From Austropuccinia psidii (taxonomy: Eukaryota > Basidiomycota > Pucciniomycetes > Pucciniales > Sphaerophragmiaceae): a DNA stretch of 64,000 nucleotides. The notes under the pieces were generated by a model, which saw nothing but the letters and a program-made list of their open reading frames with translations, had not been told where the DNA came from and did no database searches. Shown one piece after another: positions 1-12,180 of the stretch. The stretch spans positions 65,206,316 through 65,270,315 of the forward strand of contig JALGQZ010000006.1 of assembly GCA_023105745.1 (NCBI GenBank), written 5' to 3'. Position 1 is the first letter of the stretch. The number at the start of each line of letters is the position of its first letter. A program made the translations under genes and the position numbers.

Positions 1-1429
1 TTTAAATAATTTAAGCTGATAAATAGGTTACTACTTATAATAGTAATAATTTATTATAATTGGGGTGATAATAAATAATAAAATATACTAATAGTGACTT
101 ATATGAAACTACTAGTGTGTATTTTGTTTTTTATGGATTTGGTTATAGTAATAGTAATATAAATTTTCTTCTGGTGAGAAGAGTATAATATGAATATTTT
201 GTTGAATATTAGTATCTCCCTAATAGATGAATTTATAATCTAGGCAGACCTACTGTTAACTACAGCTATATATAGATCACTATTAATGTAATGTAATAAT
301 AATAAATAATAATTTCTTGATTGACCTACTAGTAAGGGATAAATAGTTCTTCTCCTTCTTGGTATATAACTATTTTTTATCATTCATTAATGGGGAGAAG
401 AGGAGAAAATGAGAGAGAGAGGCCTTCTTTCATGTTGTGAGAAGTACCCATGGGCTCTCAATGTAAAGTTTTATTCTTTCCCTTGAGATAATTATGCTGG
501 TGTAGATTTTTGTAACAACAGTTAGATGACCTATTTGTTACAATATATTAGTAATCTTTCACAGCTTTGAGAGATTAATGCTAGGGTGTAAAATTAAGAA
601 TGGTATCATATGACTGAGATATTTTACCACCTGTTTGGACAAAATTAAGATTGAGATGTTTTTGCTTGGTGGGGATTTTGAAAAAAGTATCAGATGACTC
701 CTCCTTTACACTACTTTAGTCAGCTTTCACAGCCTTGAGGAATTAATGCTGGTGAGTAAAGGGTGAAAATGGTGTCATGTGAATAAGCCCATGTATAATT
801 TGTTTGTAAGACTTATTTAGTTCCAGGTGATCATGCTGTGTAATGTGGGGATATCTTCTTGAGTTTTAATTCTTGATTAATGTAATTTCTGTGTACTTTA
901 CAGTTTAGTGTTTTTTCCTTGCATGCATCTAGTTGGATTTGATACTGTCAGATGATCCTTGTGACACATTAACTGTATTTGTTTTGATCAATTTGATACT
1001 TTCAGATGATTCTTGTGTCACATGAACAGTATTTTTTTAATGTATTGGATTCTTAGTAATATAATCTTCCTGATGGATTTAGAGTGTGTATAATCTTGCA
1101 ATGTTACGTTTCCCATGTAATTTTGAGTTTCTGTATGTATTAAGCCTATTGTTGACTATGTAAGGCATATATGTAAGTTCTCTTGTATAATTCCATAAGA
1201 TTGGATTCACCTATTATTTAATTAATTGTAGAAATATGTTGGTTATTTCTATTCTGAATGCTGAATTCTTCCATTCCTCCCTACTATTGAGGTTGTTCCC
1301 GGGTGTGTGTGATTTTGAATCATGTCCTTTGAGTGGTGATTTCCTGAATTAGTCATTGGGATCTTGATTTTCCAACTTTTAATTTTCAAAAAAGTTCTTG
1401 AAACTGGTAAAAAGGTATGGAATACCAAA
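1..1429 (-). repeat. Left (3') LTR of element 0, truncated by window edge
   Basis: Base 1 aligns with about 4892 in the right LTR and the match continues to the ACCAAA at 1424-1429 (ACCACA in the other copy). Mismatches are scattered and few by eye, so insertion was fairly recent compared with element II. Short ORFs inside it have no support. Confidence 0.75.
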
Positions 1430-1444
1430 TCCCCCTCTCCATTT
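1430..1444 (-). other. Polypurine tract of element 0
   Basis: The plus strand reads TCCCCCTCTCCATTT directly after the LTR end, so the minus strand is a purine run abutting the 3' LTR, as needed for plus-strand DNA priming during reverse transcription. Confidence 0.6.
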
Positions 1445-1819
1445 AATGCTGTCCCCAAAATTCCAATTTCAAGTACAGTATTCTGGCTTCATAAAGGAGA
1501 ATTTCCCTTCTTCAAGCTCCCTATTTTAATAAATTCAGCTGATAGTTCCTGTTTGTGTGTCTTTATATTAATTTTTAACCTCCAAGAAATCATTTGTGTG
1601 GTTCTTTTATGTTAGTTTCTTGAATCTTCCCTCCTGCCTACTTGATTTAATTCCTGTTGTCTCTTGTTTTTTTATATATTTGTGATTAATACTGATTGAG
1701 GGTGATTTCCCTCTGTATTTGATAAAAAATACTTCCAGCTACTAATAACTCCTCTTGATTGAATATTTCCACCAGTGTTGGCATAAAATAATAATAATAA
1801 TAATAATAAAGTCCATTGG

Positions 1820-2335
1820 TACAGTTTAAGGTCTTATCCTGGACCTTGGCTTTAGTCCTGAGCCTGTAGTTAGCATAAAATAATGTTGATGAGGGAGTTT
1901 AAGATCATACTCAGGACCTTATAATTGAGTGTTTGACTTTTAATGAGTATTGTAAAATAGCTATTTAGATAGCTTAAGAGTCTGATCAAGGACCATCTAT
2001 TGAGTTAAGTTGTTGATTATAAATAAATAAATAGAATATTTGAACAGTTTAAGGTCATATCAAGGATCTTTGCTTGAGGTCTTGAAGTTTCTTTGATAAA
2101 AGAATGATTTAGAAAGATTAATGTCTTATTAAGGACCTATTCCTGAAGTAAGTTTGTTGGAAAAATATAAGACTAAATCATTTGGACAGTTTGAGGTCTT
2201 ATCTAGGACCTTTTCTGAAATTGATTTTTTTTGTTGAATTGTCTTGATGAAAGATAAAATAATGATTTAGAAGGTTTAAGGTCTTATATAGGACCTCTTC
2301 TGAAATTGATTTTTGAGCTGTGTTTGGAAATATTT
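1820..2335. repeat. Diverged ~73-bp tandem repeat, about seven units
   Basis: The phrase AGTTTAAGGTCTTAT followed a few bases later by AGGACCTT recurs, with changes, near 1825, 1895, 1970, 2045, 2115, 2188 and 2273, so the period is 70-85 bases. It lies in the internal region of element 0, between the polypurine tract and gag, where pol would be expected. A run of ATA trinucleotides (about 1788-1809) precedes it. No reading frame follows the period. Confidence 0.65.
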
Positions 2336-3466
2336 GCCTAATTGCATTGGTTTTGTCCTATTTTTTTATTGTATTGATTAGTGTTGAGACCTAATATCCT
2401 CCTTCTACACCTTTAACTCCCATGTCATCCTCTTTATTACAAGACTAAATTACAACCCATTATTGATTATTAAATGGGTGAAAACCCCCTCTCCATTAAA
2501 TGATTGTGACCTACTTTCCACCTTTTATAATAATGATGATGTTTTTTTTCTTTTTTTTTGAAGTCACCCAGTGTAAATACTCCAAATTTGAAGTGTTTAG
2601 CTTTGTTTTCTAGCCGTGGGTTTTTTGATTCTGCCCACTTAATCTCATTTTATTCATTTATTTATTCCTGTTTGCAATGTTTTATTATATATGTATTCCT
2701 ATTTGCAACCTCTTTTGGTTATTTATTCCTATTTATTAGTTATGTTTTAGTGACTTATGATTTTATTAATTAAACTGTTATTTCTTATAACTTCTTTGCC
2801 CCCTGAACCCTATTTCTTCCATTTGACACCACCTAACCGTTCCTGCTTCATATTCTGTTTCCAGTAATGCAAATCCTCAACATTGGCCATAACGTTTCTG
2901 TGGGTATGTTATGTTTTCTTCTTCTTACTTTCTATTCTACTAAAATCTGTTTTTGTTGGGTTTTTTTTTGAACTCTCTATCTCTTTTTACACCGCATGCA
3001 GCCTATTGTGTTGGGTCTTCTTTACCATTATTCTTCTTATCAGGCCTTTCCTTTTTCTGTATACCCTTCTTTATGCACCTTTTGGACCATATATGGAATT
3101 GTGTGGCATTTCTTTTACCATTTTGTTATTTATTTCATTGAAGTAAGTGATGGTTTCTTCACCCCCCCTTTTTTTTTCTTAAATAGGAAATAGGAAGATT
3201 GCTTATCCATTTTGTAACAAAAAAAGAAATTATTTCCATATCTTCCCCTTTTTATTTTATTTTATTTTTTCTGTTTACTATGTCTAACGTCTTTTTTATT
3301 TTTATTGAGGAAAATAATGACAGCCGCAACATAATTATTATCTTCTTTAAGGTGTATTGCTATAATATTCATTGTATTCTTCCACAAAATCCTGATTCTA
3401 CTACCCCCCTAGTACTCCACCTACCACTGTTCATAGTGTGACTGAACTCCTTCAAGCAGACCTTGT
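2336..3466. other. Pyrimidine-rich interior of element 0, no gene seen
   Basis: The plus strand is rich in T and C with several short open frames (2558-2773, 2883-3146, 3199-3441) whose products are strings of F, L, I and Y. These follow base composition and show no domain. The stretch takes the place of pol in this element. Confidence 0.5.
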
Positions 3467-4037
3467 TCAGTAAGCTATTTCCTTTCTGCTACCAGGTGCT
3501 ACTAGTTCTTCCACTTCTTTGCTTCCTGTTAGCTTGCCCATCCCTTTTAATTCTCTGCCTGCCTTAGCCTCTGTAGTCCACTCTTTTTTGGAAAAAACTT
3601 CTCCTCCATAAAAATTTAGATTGTAATCTTTTGCTTTAATTTTAGCTAAAGGTCTTTCTTGTCTTGGAACTATCTGCTGTAATGGACTTGGATTATTAGG
3701 TGTAGTTACAAAAGCTCTCCTGGGAATATTTTGAGTTCTTGGCTCTGTGGCTGGAGTAGAGGTTGCTCTAGGTCCAGGTGTAGGTAGATATTGGTGAGTC
3801 TTCAGGCCTAACATGCCTTGGTAATGTGGGTTAGCTTGAGCTAGCTCCAGGGGTATAAGATTTTTGTTCTCTTCTTTTTCCATTCCTTTTGCTTTGTGTT
3901 AATAATAGATATTGCATTTGATTCATAAGACTTTGGATCTGTACTGTTTGATCTTCCTCTTTGCTTTCTTCTGCATGCTGTCCTTCTACAGTATCTTCAG
4001 CTAATGGTGGTAAGTTGAATGTTGATTGTTGATTCAT
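3467..4037 (-). pseudogene. Gag remnant of element 0, broken into two frames
   Basis: Two overlapping minus-strand frames read as one protein broken by a frameshift near 3831-3883. The first starts at an ATG at 4037, is acidic and polar (MNQQSTFNLPPLAEDTVEG...), and carries a short Q/L-rich helix-like stretch. The second is proline- and threonine-rich with the phrase DYNLNFYGGEV, then K/E-rich segments, ending at 3467. Low complexity followed by a polar helical part, just downstream of the primer-binding site, suits the N-terminal half of a gypsy-type Gag. No zinc knuckle is present. The family assignment rests on position and composition, not on a catalytic motif. Confidence 0.5.
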
Positions 4038-4416
4038 TTCTACTTGGTAAACTGATGCTTTGAATTCTTTTGTAATTTGCTTGATTTTCTTTGCTTCTAC
4101 AATTAGATTGCAGAAAAATCTCCTTAATTATCCTTTTTCCTGGTGTTCTGTTCTTGGTTTTGAAATAAGGAAATCAATATCCTGGGGTGTTTGATTTTCT
4201 GGTGTTCTTTCTTTCACTGGATAATAAAAATGGTATAATTTACTTGAGGATTGTGATGGTGATGATTTGGAATGGGATTTATTTCCAGATTCCAGATTGT
4301 ATGAATATGTTGATGATTAATTCTTTATAAATGATGAAATTCTGTGAGATAGTTTGATTTGATTATCTTCTCTTTTTTGATTAATGACTGATTGTTGAAT
4401 GTTGAAGTTGAAAAGG

Positions 4417-4434
4417 GCCACTGTTGGGACACCA
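4417..4434 (-). other. Candidate tRNA primer-binding site of element 0
   Basis: The minus strand reads TGGTGTCCCAACAGTGGC beginning two bases inside the 5' LTR end (LTR ...CCACA, spacer TC). Starting with TGG (complement of tRNA CCA) and the 2-base spacer are usual for LTR elements. The priming tRNA was not identified. Confidence 0.55.
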
Positions 4435-4436
4435 GA

Positions 4437-6318
4437 TGTGGAACTCCTTTTAGTGTGGGATTGGATAAGGCAGTCCTTGAGGGGGAAATAACAGGTAAAC
4501 AGTTTTGAATGGCTGGAATAATCCTGTAACCAAGGGTGCTGATGGTGTTTTAGCTGCCCCTCTGAATATACTAAACAATCTCCCTACAGCGCTCACAATT
4601 CAATATTTAAGATTGTGGCTTTACAACTAGAGAAGAATTTTTTAGCAGTCTCTATCAGACATATTCAATAATCAGACTAGTAATAAAATAATAATACTAA
4701 TGTTAAATATGAATTTCTAGGTGATTTCAAGATAATAAAATAATAATTGAGTAGATGAATAATAGAATAATAATACTGAGTGGTGATTTTAAGTTATTTC
4801 TTTGGTTAAAGGTATTTTTTGTTTAATGGAGAATAGTTTAATATGAGAAAATTTATTAATAGTGATAATATATGATAATATTCTTTAATATGTTAAATAG
4901 TTTTAGTTGATAAAGATGTTACTACTTATAACAGTAATAGTGTATTATAACTGGGGTGATAATAATAGATAAGATATACTAATAGTGATAGATATGAAAC
5001 TACTAGGGTGTATTTTGTTTTTGATGGATTTGGTTATAGTAATAGGAATATAACTTCTTTTCTGGTGAGAAGAGTATAATTTAAATATTTTTTTGAATAT
5101 GAGTATCTCACTAATAGATGAATGTATAATCTAGGCAGACCTACTGTTAACTACAGCTATATATAGATCACTATTAATGTAATGTAATAATAATAAATAA
5201 TAATTTCTAGATTGACCTACTAGTAAGGGATAAATAGTTCTTCTCCTTCTTGGTATATAACTATTTTTTTTCATTCATTCATGGGGAGAAGAGGAGAAAA
5301 TGAGAGAGAGAGGCCTTCTTTCATGTTGTGAGAAGTACCCATGGGCTCTCAATGTGAAGTTTTATTCTTGCCCTTGAGATAATTATGCTGGTGTAGATTT
5401 TTGTAACAACAGTTAGATGACCTATTCGTTACAATATATTAGTAATCTTTCACAGCTTTGAGAGATTAATGATAGGGTGTAAAATTAAGAATGGTATCAT
5501 ATGACTGAGATATTTTACCACTTGTTTGGACAAAATTCAGATTGAGATGTGTTTGCTTGGTGGGGATTTTGAAAAAAGTATCAGATGACTCCTCCTTTAC
5601 ACTACTTTAGTCAGCTTTCACAGCCTTGAGGAATTAATGCTGGTGAGTAAAGGGTGAAAATGGTGTCATGTGAATAAGCCCATGTATAATTTGTTTGTAA
5701 GACTTATTTAGTTCCAGGTGATAATGCTGTGTAAAGTGGGGATATCTTCTTGAGTTTAAATTCTTGATTAATGTAATTGCTGTGTACTTTACAGCTTAGT
5801 GTATTTTCCTTGCATGCAGCTAGTTGGATTTGATACTGTCAGATGATCCTTGTGACACATTAACTGTATTTGTTTTGATCAATTTGATACTGTCAGATGA
5901 TCCTTGTGTCACATGAACTGTTTTTTTAATGTATTGGATTCTTAGTAATATAATCTTCCTGATGGATTTAGAGTGTGTATAATCTTCCAATGTTACGTTT
6001 CCCATGTAATTTTGAGTTTCTGTATGTATTAAGCCTATTGTTGATTCTGTAAGGCTTATATGTAGGTTCTCTTGTATAATTCCATAAGATTGGATTCACC
6101 TATTATTTAATTAATTGTAGAAATATGTTGGTTATTTCTATTTTGAATGCTGAATTCTTCCATTCCTCCCTACTATGGAGATATTTCCTGGGGGTGTGTA
6201 GCTTTTAATCATATCCTTTGAGTGGTGATTTCCTGAATTAGTTAGTGGGATCTTGAGTTTCCAACTTTTAATTTGCAAAAAGTTTCTTGAAACTAGTAAA
6301 AAGGTATGGAATACCACA
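4437..6318 (-). repeat. Right (5') LTR of element 0, 1882 bp
   Basis: Starts TGTGGAACTCC on the plus strand and ends ATACCACA, giving inverted ends TGTGG/CCACA. From 4892 on it matches 1-1429 closely. Its first ~200 bases resemble 11971-12180, suggesting an older relative there. Confidence 0.72.
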
Positions 6319-7108
6319 ATACCAAATAAGGTACCATTGTGTAGATCCCATCCAGGGCTGCAAAATGGGCCAGCGTCGAGCTCAATATCTTGAAATCAAA
6401 CAAAGTTATGGCATTTTTATCATCAAGTCCCACAGTTTGTCCAATGCACCTTTAATATGGGATACATTCCCATACCCTTGAATATGATGTGTCAATTTTA
6501 CAAAGAAGATTGTCCATCCTTCAATACCTCATACTTTGGTAAATTAAGGGTTCCTATACAGTTTTTTCAAAGCATTCTATGTGTCATACACATCAGAAGA
6601 GGGCTTTGTAATCCAAAAATGAAACTTTTAACCCTGTATTGGTGAGAACTGTCAAGATGTGGCTTTTAAATCACATCTGAGCCTAATAAAGGATATAAAG
6701 GTGTGGAAAGAGCCACAAGCAAGTCCTTGGAAGTGAAAAGTCTTCAATATTACTATGTGCAAAGCTCTAGAGGACCTCTACAACCATTTTTAGGATGAGA
6801 AGGGACCATTCTCTGCACAGAAGAGAAATCCCCATCCTGCTCTTAAATTCCTACATAGTACAACTGTTAAAAACAGTTAAACTCTGGAAAATAACCAGGT
6901 ATAGTTAGAAAGAAAAATTTAGACTTTATTACAATAACTCAATTGGAAAAGCTGCATCCAGGGATTTCAATAGCACTCACCACTACTATATTCCTATAGT
7001 AAATCCCTTAGAATATATCTTTAAGCTATTTCTTAGTCTTATTATCCATTTCAAATTTATATTTAAGGTTTACTATTATTATCACCTTATCATAGACTCA
7101 TCCTGACA
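6319..7108 (+). repeat. Family-B LTR remnant (right part), split by element 0
   Basis: From GGTACCATTGTGTAGATCCC to the terminal CTGACA at 7108 this follows the right half of the family-B LTR at 61177-62597, with many changes. It includes the 'CAGGGCTGC' and 'GGGATAC...CCCATA' phrases and the conserved AGATGTGG...CACATCT hairpin (about 6656-6680). The missing left ~620 bases should lie to the left of element 0, outside the window. Short frames at 6287-6645 are by-products. Confidence 0.7.
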
Positions 7109-9639
7109 TTGATACAAAGAAATCAGAAATCCACCATATTTCAGCCAATAGGATGAAAGTAGAATAAAATATTCAAAATTTAATATTCACTGATATTCCA
7201 CCCTGTCCAATTTTACTAGGGGAGAAATTCTGTATTTAAAAATTATTCATAAAAGGCTTTTAGTGAGCCCAGATAGAGTAAGCTATATAGCACAAGTGAG
7301 AATATTGAAGTTGTTGAAAATTTGAGATTAGTTTTTGTATTTATCATACAGGGGTAAGGTCAAGGTTTGAAAAGTGTTTGTAGTAATACATCCCAGGAGA
7401 ATTACAAAAAAAAACAATATTCAAGGCCCTGTACCATACAGGGATTTGAAGACATTTTTTGGGCCTCTGAAGCACTACTTGAAACCAAAACCTGTGAGAA
7501 CAACCAGGTTTCTATGAAATTCTGAGTCTTCCTAAGATTTCTGATTAAATCCAACAAGCTCCAAGGAGAGATAAGCTCACAGTTTGAATTCATAAACCAA
7601 ATAATGAGATTTAAAAAATGGACTGCTTTTTTTCCCAGTCAATATAAAGTGCACAATTGAATGTGTATATTTATTTCCCTCTTAAATATGAGCTTATTTT
7701 GTGATAAATTGGAATAAGAAGTTGTATTTTTGAATAATATGGAGAAAGGTCTCTTCAAATTGATATAAATTTGTCAGATTCATTATATTAATCATATATC
7801 ATTTTAAAACAATACAGAATTTAATCCTACCCCTTCTCAGAAGAGTTGAAAAAGTATCTCAAGGAGGAATCTAAAATATTTATTTTATGAAACTACAAGT
7901 TCATAATTTTAATTCAATATCTGAATAAATTCTGGCAAAACTAAATTTCCATATCTCAATATTCTGAGCTACAAGATAGAACGTCTGGCTCAAGGTCATA
8001 TAGCAAGCCCTTAATTAGTGTGTCTCAAACAATTTTGAGTTATTAAAGTCATATTGTTAGAGCTTTAATGGTGGTTTTATGGAGTAAAAATATGTGGATT
8101 TACCTGCTAAAAAATAGCTCTCATTTCTAGGAAGGAAATCTGATTCAAAATTTTATCAAATTCATCATTTCAAGTGTGTATCTGGAGAAGATACTTTTGT
8201 ATTAATCAAATGAGATGGAAGTACTGAGTGTTTTATAGTTACTTTACATAAATTTATGTGATTATTTATTATTGTATCATTTTGCAAGAAGAAAAATAAT
8301 CCTCCTCTGATGATTATACCTCGAGTCACCTGAATTTTAGAATATGGTCTTATATGCTGTATATTCCAATATTGGGATGAAAATATGCAAACGTTCCTTT
8401 CAGAAGCCTTGGAATTCTGCTATAAATGTCAGGAATATTACCTAACAGATAACTCAAATACTATTTAATATGAAGAAAACTTCACACATTTTTGATTTTT
8501 CAATTTACTTTATCTCTTATAAGTCTGTTATAAAAAATATGTCTTTTCTTATTCAAATTGACTAATAAAGAGTATTACCCCTGAAGGAAGGAATGATATT
8601 GTAAAATTTCAATTTGAGCCATATCAATATTGAAAAAAGGATTGATATTCTTGAAGTGTGAAAAATAACTATATACTTGCTGAAAAATACTTTTTACTCT
8701 AGTAAGCAAGTGATTAATATGAATTTCATTTTTTGACTTCAAGAGAAATAAAATGAATAAAAGTATCTTGAATTTACAATTATGAGAAATTTATTATACC
8801 AATAATTATGCTATAAAATATATTTCAAATATCAAAATGGCTGGAGTATTAGAAACGAAAATTAAAGTTTCCAATTATGAAGCTTATATCTCCCAATATA
8901 ATCATATTTCAGGAAGTAATTTTCTATAAGTCTCTCAAACTCATCAAAGGATCTTGTGATACAAAATTATTCCTGAAAGATATATTAATTTTTATTTTCT
9001 ACTTGATGAGTAGAGTCAATAATTTTGAAGCTAATTTGATCTGGTAAAATATTTTGTTTGGGCTTTAATATAGATTAATAACTGTGCTCATTTTTCAAAA
9101 AAAAGGAGGAAAAATGTTGGAAGATTATCTAAGTTATTATTGATTAAAATGAAATATTTCTGAGGATTTCTTACAAAAGATATAATATATTTCCCTCAAT
9201 AGAAAAACTCTCTGCTTATTGAAAAATACAAAATAATAGCTAGTAATAATGGCACAATTGAAATTATACATTAATCTGACCCCAAATTGATGTTGTATGG
9301 TTTTTGTGATCCTTAGAGGTATTTTCAGATACCCAAAAGACAACAAATAATAAAAAAATATAAAACTATAAATAAAATGAATTTATTTATATTATCAAAA
9401 AAAAATTCAAATATAAACATAAATTTATACAAAAAAAGGAAATCTTATTATTATTTGAAAATAAAATTAAATTGAATTTTAAATTTGTGAAAACACATTT
9501 TTACTTGAAAAACTGAAGTAAAAATGAAGTTTCAACAAAAATACCAAAATTGAAATATTTTTGGAAAAAGGTTAAATAAAAATTATCATAACATTTTTTT
9601 CCTAAAAATAACATATGAAAATTATTTCACCATTGGACT
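7109..9639. other. AT-rich DNA with no gene seen
   Basis: Very AT-rich with stop codons in all frames. The only open frames (7402-7593, 9137-9346, both minus) are short and show no motif. I see no clear repeat boundary, though some of it may be eroded transposon sequence. Confidence 0.5.
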
Positions 9640-10640
9640 CCTCATAAAAAATAGGGTGGGGTCACCTCTGGGTAAAAATTCTGTAACTCAACTCTAAATA
9701 AGCTTAAATTAAGTTTTTAGTATTTTCTGTACAAAAGTTGAAAATCCTCAAAATCTTAATTTAATTCACATCAAATGTGGTGTTAACCATAAATTTTTGT
9801 GTTAAAATTGAGGTTTTGTGTGTAGTTTAGAAGTTATGAGGAATTGAAGTATTTTCAATTGAAATGTCAAAATTTGTGCATGTATTACATAAGCTAACTT
9901 AAAATGTCAAAGAAGGTGTCAATTATTACAGCTGTGTACTGTTAAAGCTCAATTGAATTAAATAAGTAAGCTATAAGTATAATACATGATATGGAATTAA
10001 GGAAAAAATAAATTGAAAAGATTGATTCTGGGGGGAAAAGGAATCTTGGCTCCAAGGGGGAGCCAGACCCCCAAATTCCTTGCTGACAGGCGTGAGATTT
10101 CAAGATCCACGCAAAGGTTCATCACTTTTGGCCTGGAATTGAGTCACAGGGTCTGTGTCTCAATTGATGATGAGGTTTTGATACCAACCAGGGCAGTTTT
10201 AACTGTTGCCAAGAGGGTAAAACTACCCTTAAGATAAAACAAACATTGTAAAAACACTTTTAACTGGCTTTGATATTCTTTACACACATTATGACCTGTT
10301 TTTAAGGCTTAAAAACAGGTATAACTATAGTAATGGCTGATTTGAGGGTCCAAAATGGCTGAAAATAGCAAAAAATGGCCAAAACCAGGGTTCAATAATG
10401 CCATGATTGGCTTTTCTATTTTCAGAGTGTTTTCTGCGACTGACAAGCGCAAATTTTACTTTTGGAGTAAGAGAATTGATGGGTATAAAAGAATGTCTTC
10501 TCTGCCCCACTTTTCTCTTCATGTTAGAATCCTTTCATTTGATAATTAGTTTAAACACTGTTAAAACAATCAATAAAAGATTCAAACAACCTTTTTTAAA
10601 TGATTCTAGACCTTTTAACCACATGAGAAATCATCATAAT
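9640..10640. repeat. Old dispersed repeat, copy 1 (partner near 44270-45530)
   Basis: Phrases shared in the same order with 44270-45530 include 'aagcttaaatt', 'gttaaaattgaggttttgtgtgta' (split by changes in the partner), a run of short A/T phrases, then a TATA-like GTATAAAAGAATG at about 10483 (ACATAAAAAGAG at about 45438 in the partner) and 'atttaaacag/agtttaaacac'. Order and a promoter-like box suggest two eroded LTRs of one family. Inside lies a less AT-rich island (10010-10240) with a 74-codon frame that I do not recognise. Confidence 0.4.
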
Positions 10641-11970
10641 AATTTTTGTAACTTTTATAATCATTTTTACCCCTTGAACCACCCCATAAGTGAATTAAAG
10701 CATCTTTTATCACTGTTGACTTTGCCACTTTGTTTACAAATTCACTCTGGTCACTTTTGCATGTATTTTCTCTTTAATACTCTTTTTGAAGACTTTTTTC
10801 TTTAATTAAGTGCTTGCAGTTCTTTGCTCAATTAATTCCATTTGAAATTGCTCTTGAAGAAATTTCTTTTGTAGCCTTGAATATCTCTTGTAGAGTATTT
10901 TTTGATAAAGTTTTATTGTTGGTAAAAAAATCAGTTTTTATAATATTATTTCTTTATACTAATAAATTTAAAGAAATATCTTATTTCATACTATTTTTAA
11001 TCTCTTTTTACCTTAAAAAAATTTTGAGGACAGGAAAATTACTTGATTTTTAATCAAAGTTTCATATCCACACCTTACTGTTTTGTTATAGGATATTTGA
11101 TAATTAAAAATAAGCTCATCTGTTTAAAGATATTGGAGCTCTACATGAAAAATCTTTCTGTGAAAAAATTGAACAAGATAATACAGACAAAAGTCCTTTG
11201 CTTGAGCTTTTGTAATCAAAAAAAATGAGGAACACATTTCTGAAAGAAAACTTGTTTTATCAGATTCAAAGCCAAAGATCTGAAATATTTAATTTTACAT
11301 ATGCAAATGGCTATTTGAAGCCATAGTGAAATTTTCACACAAGGTGCTTTCCCAAAGTGTGATAGAAACAATTTGAAGTTAAAATTCAATAAGCTTGGGG
11401 ACTGAACTTTGTTTTTTAGATATAACTCTAAAGCTGAATTGGTGTTACTCAGCTAAATAGAGAATATATAAGTCAAAAATTTGATTTTGTGGATTATTTA
11501 CCTTTCAGTGTGTCATTATGGTATTTTAATAATGAAGGAACTTTGTATTTTGCTTTGAATAAATTTGAAGCAATGGCTAATTTACAATCCTGGTACATGA
11601 TTTTCTCAAATAAATATTAAAATAGAAGTTATTCAATTCAAATTTGAACTGAATTATGATTTTTCTTGTGATTAAATGCATATATTCATTGCTTCCAATT
11701 TTTCAATAGCTTGAACCTACCATTATTGATAAAAGATTGATTTACAGCTTGTTGGATGTTTCATTTCAATTGATGGTCACAGTCATTCCTCATTGTATTA
11801 ATTTGGCTCATATGGATTCTTCAAAGGCTTAATTAAATATTCATGGCTTTCAGGTATTGGAAAGAATTATTCAAAATATTGGAAACTGAAATCAAATGTC
11901 CAGATAAAATTTAAAATTTATTCAAACCTGATTCCAATCCAAATTATAAATGATACAGCTTCTTAAACAT
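10641..11970. other. AT-rich DNA with no gene seen
   Basis: Short plus-strand frames (10407-10805, 10814-11053) give hydrophobic, low-complexity products and no recognised domain. No boundary or tandem structure is visible. Confidence 0.45.
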
Positions 11971-12180
11971 TGTGTTAACTCCTCTTGGTGTGGGATTAAA
12001 TACGGAGTGAAATGAGGGGGAAATTCCTGGTAAGCTGGCTTTGAATTTGATAATCTTCTAATAACCATGGGATTTACAATCCTTGTATTACTCTTGAGAT
12101 AATACTGAATAGTCAGCTTACAGAGACTCACAAAATAAAACAGAATCTTTATCCTTAGTAAATAGAGAGTACTTGTCATT
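11971..12180 (-). repeat. Fragment related to the LTR end of element 0
   Basis: TGTGTTAACTCCTCTTGGTGTGGGATT (first 27 bases shown in two parts here: TGTGTTAACTCC, then TCTTGGTGTGGGATT) follows the start of the LTR at 4437 (TGTGGAACTCC, then TTTTAGTGTGGGATT). Resemblance continues through 'gagggggaaat' and 'ataat..taac.a.ggg'. The right limit is unclear; similarity fades after about 12180. Confidence 0.45.

Larger units (their letters stand above)
1..6318 (-). mobile_element. Element 0: LTR retrotransposon without pol, left end outside window
   Basis: Two long direct copies (1-1429 and 4437-6318) flank about 3 kb that holds a gag remnant near the right copy but no recognisable protease, RT or integrase. 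Minus orientation is set by three things: a polypurine tract on the minus strand next to the left LTR (1430-1444), a candidate primer-binding site next to the right LTR (4417-4434), and gag reading leftward from 4037. The right LTR has matching ends, TGTGG...CCACA; the left copy ends ACCAAA. The left copy lacks its first ~455 bases only because the window starts there, so the 5-bp target duplication (expected ATACC, from 6319-6323) cannot be checked. The absence of pol suggests a non-autonomous or deleted element mobilised in trans. Alternative: two solo copies around unrelated DNA, which the PBS and PPT positions argue against. Confidence 0.72.

Noticed and set aside
10013..10237. 74-codon frame in a less AT-rich island
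   Set aside because: No motif, no context, and it sits inside a probable old repeat.
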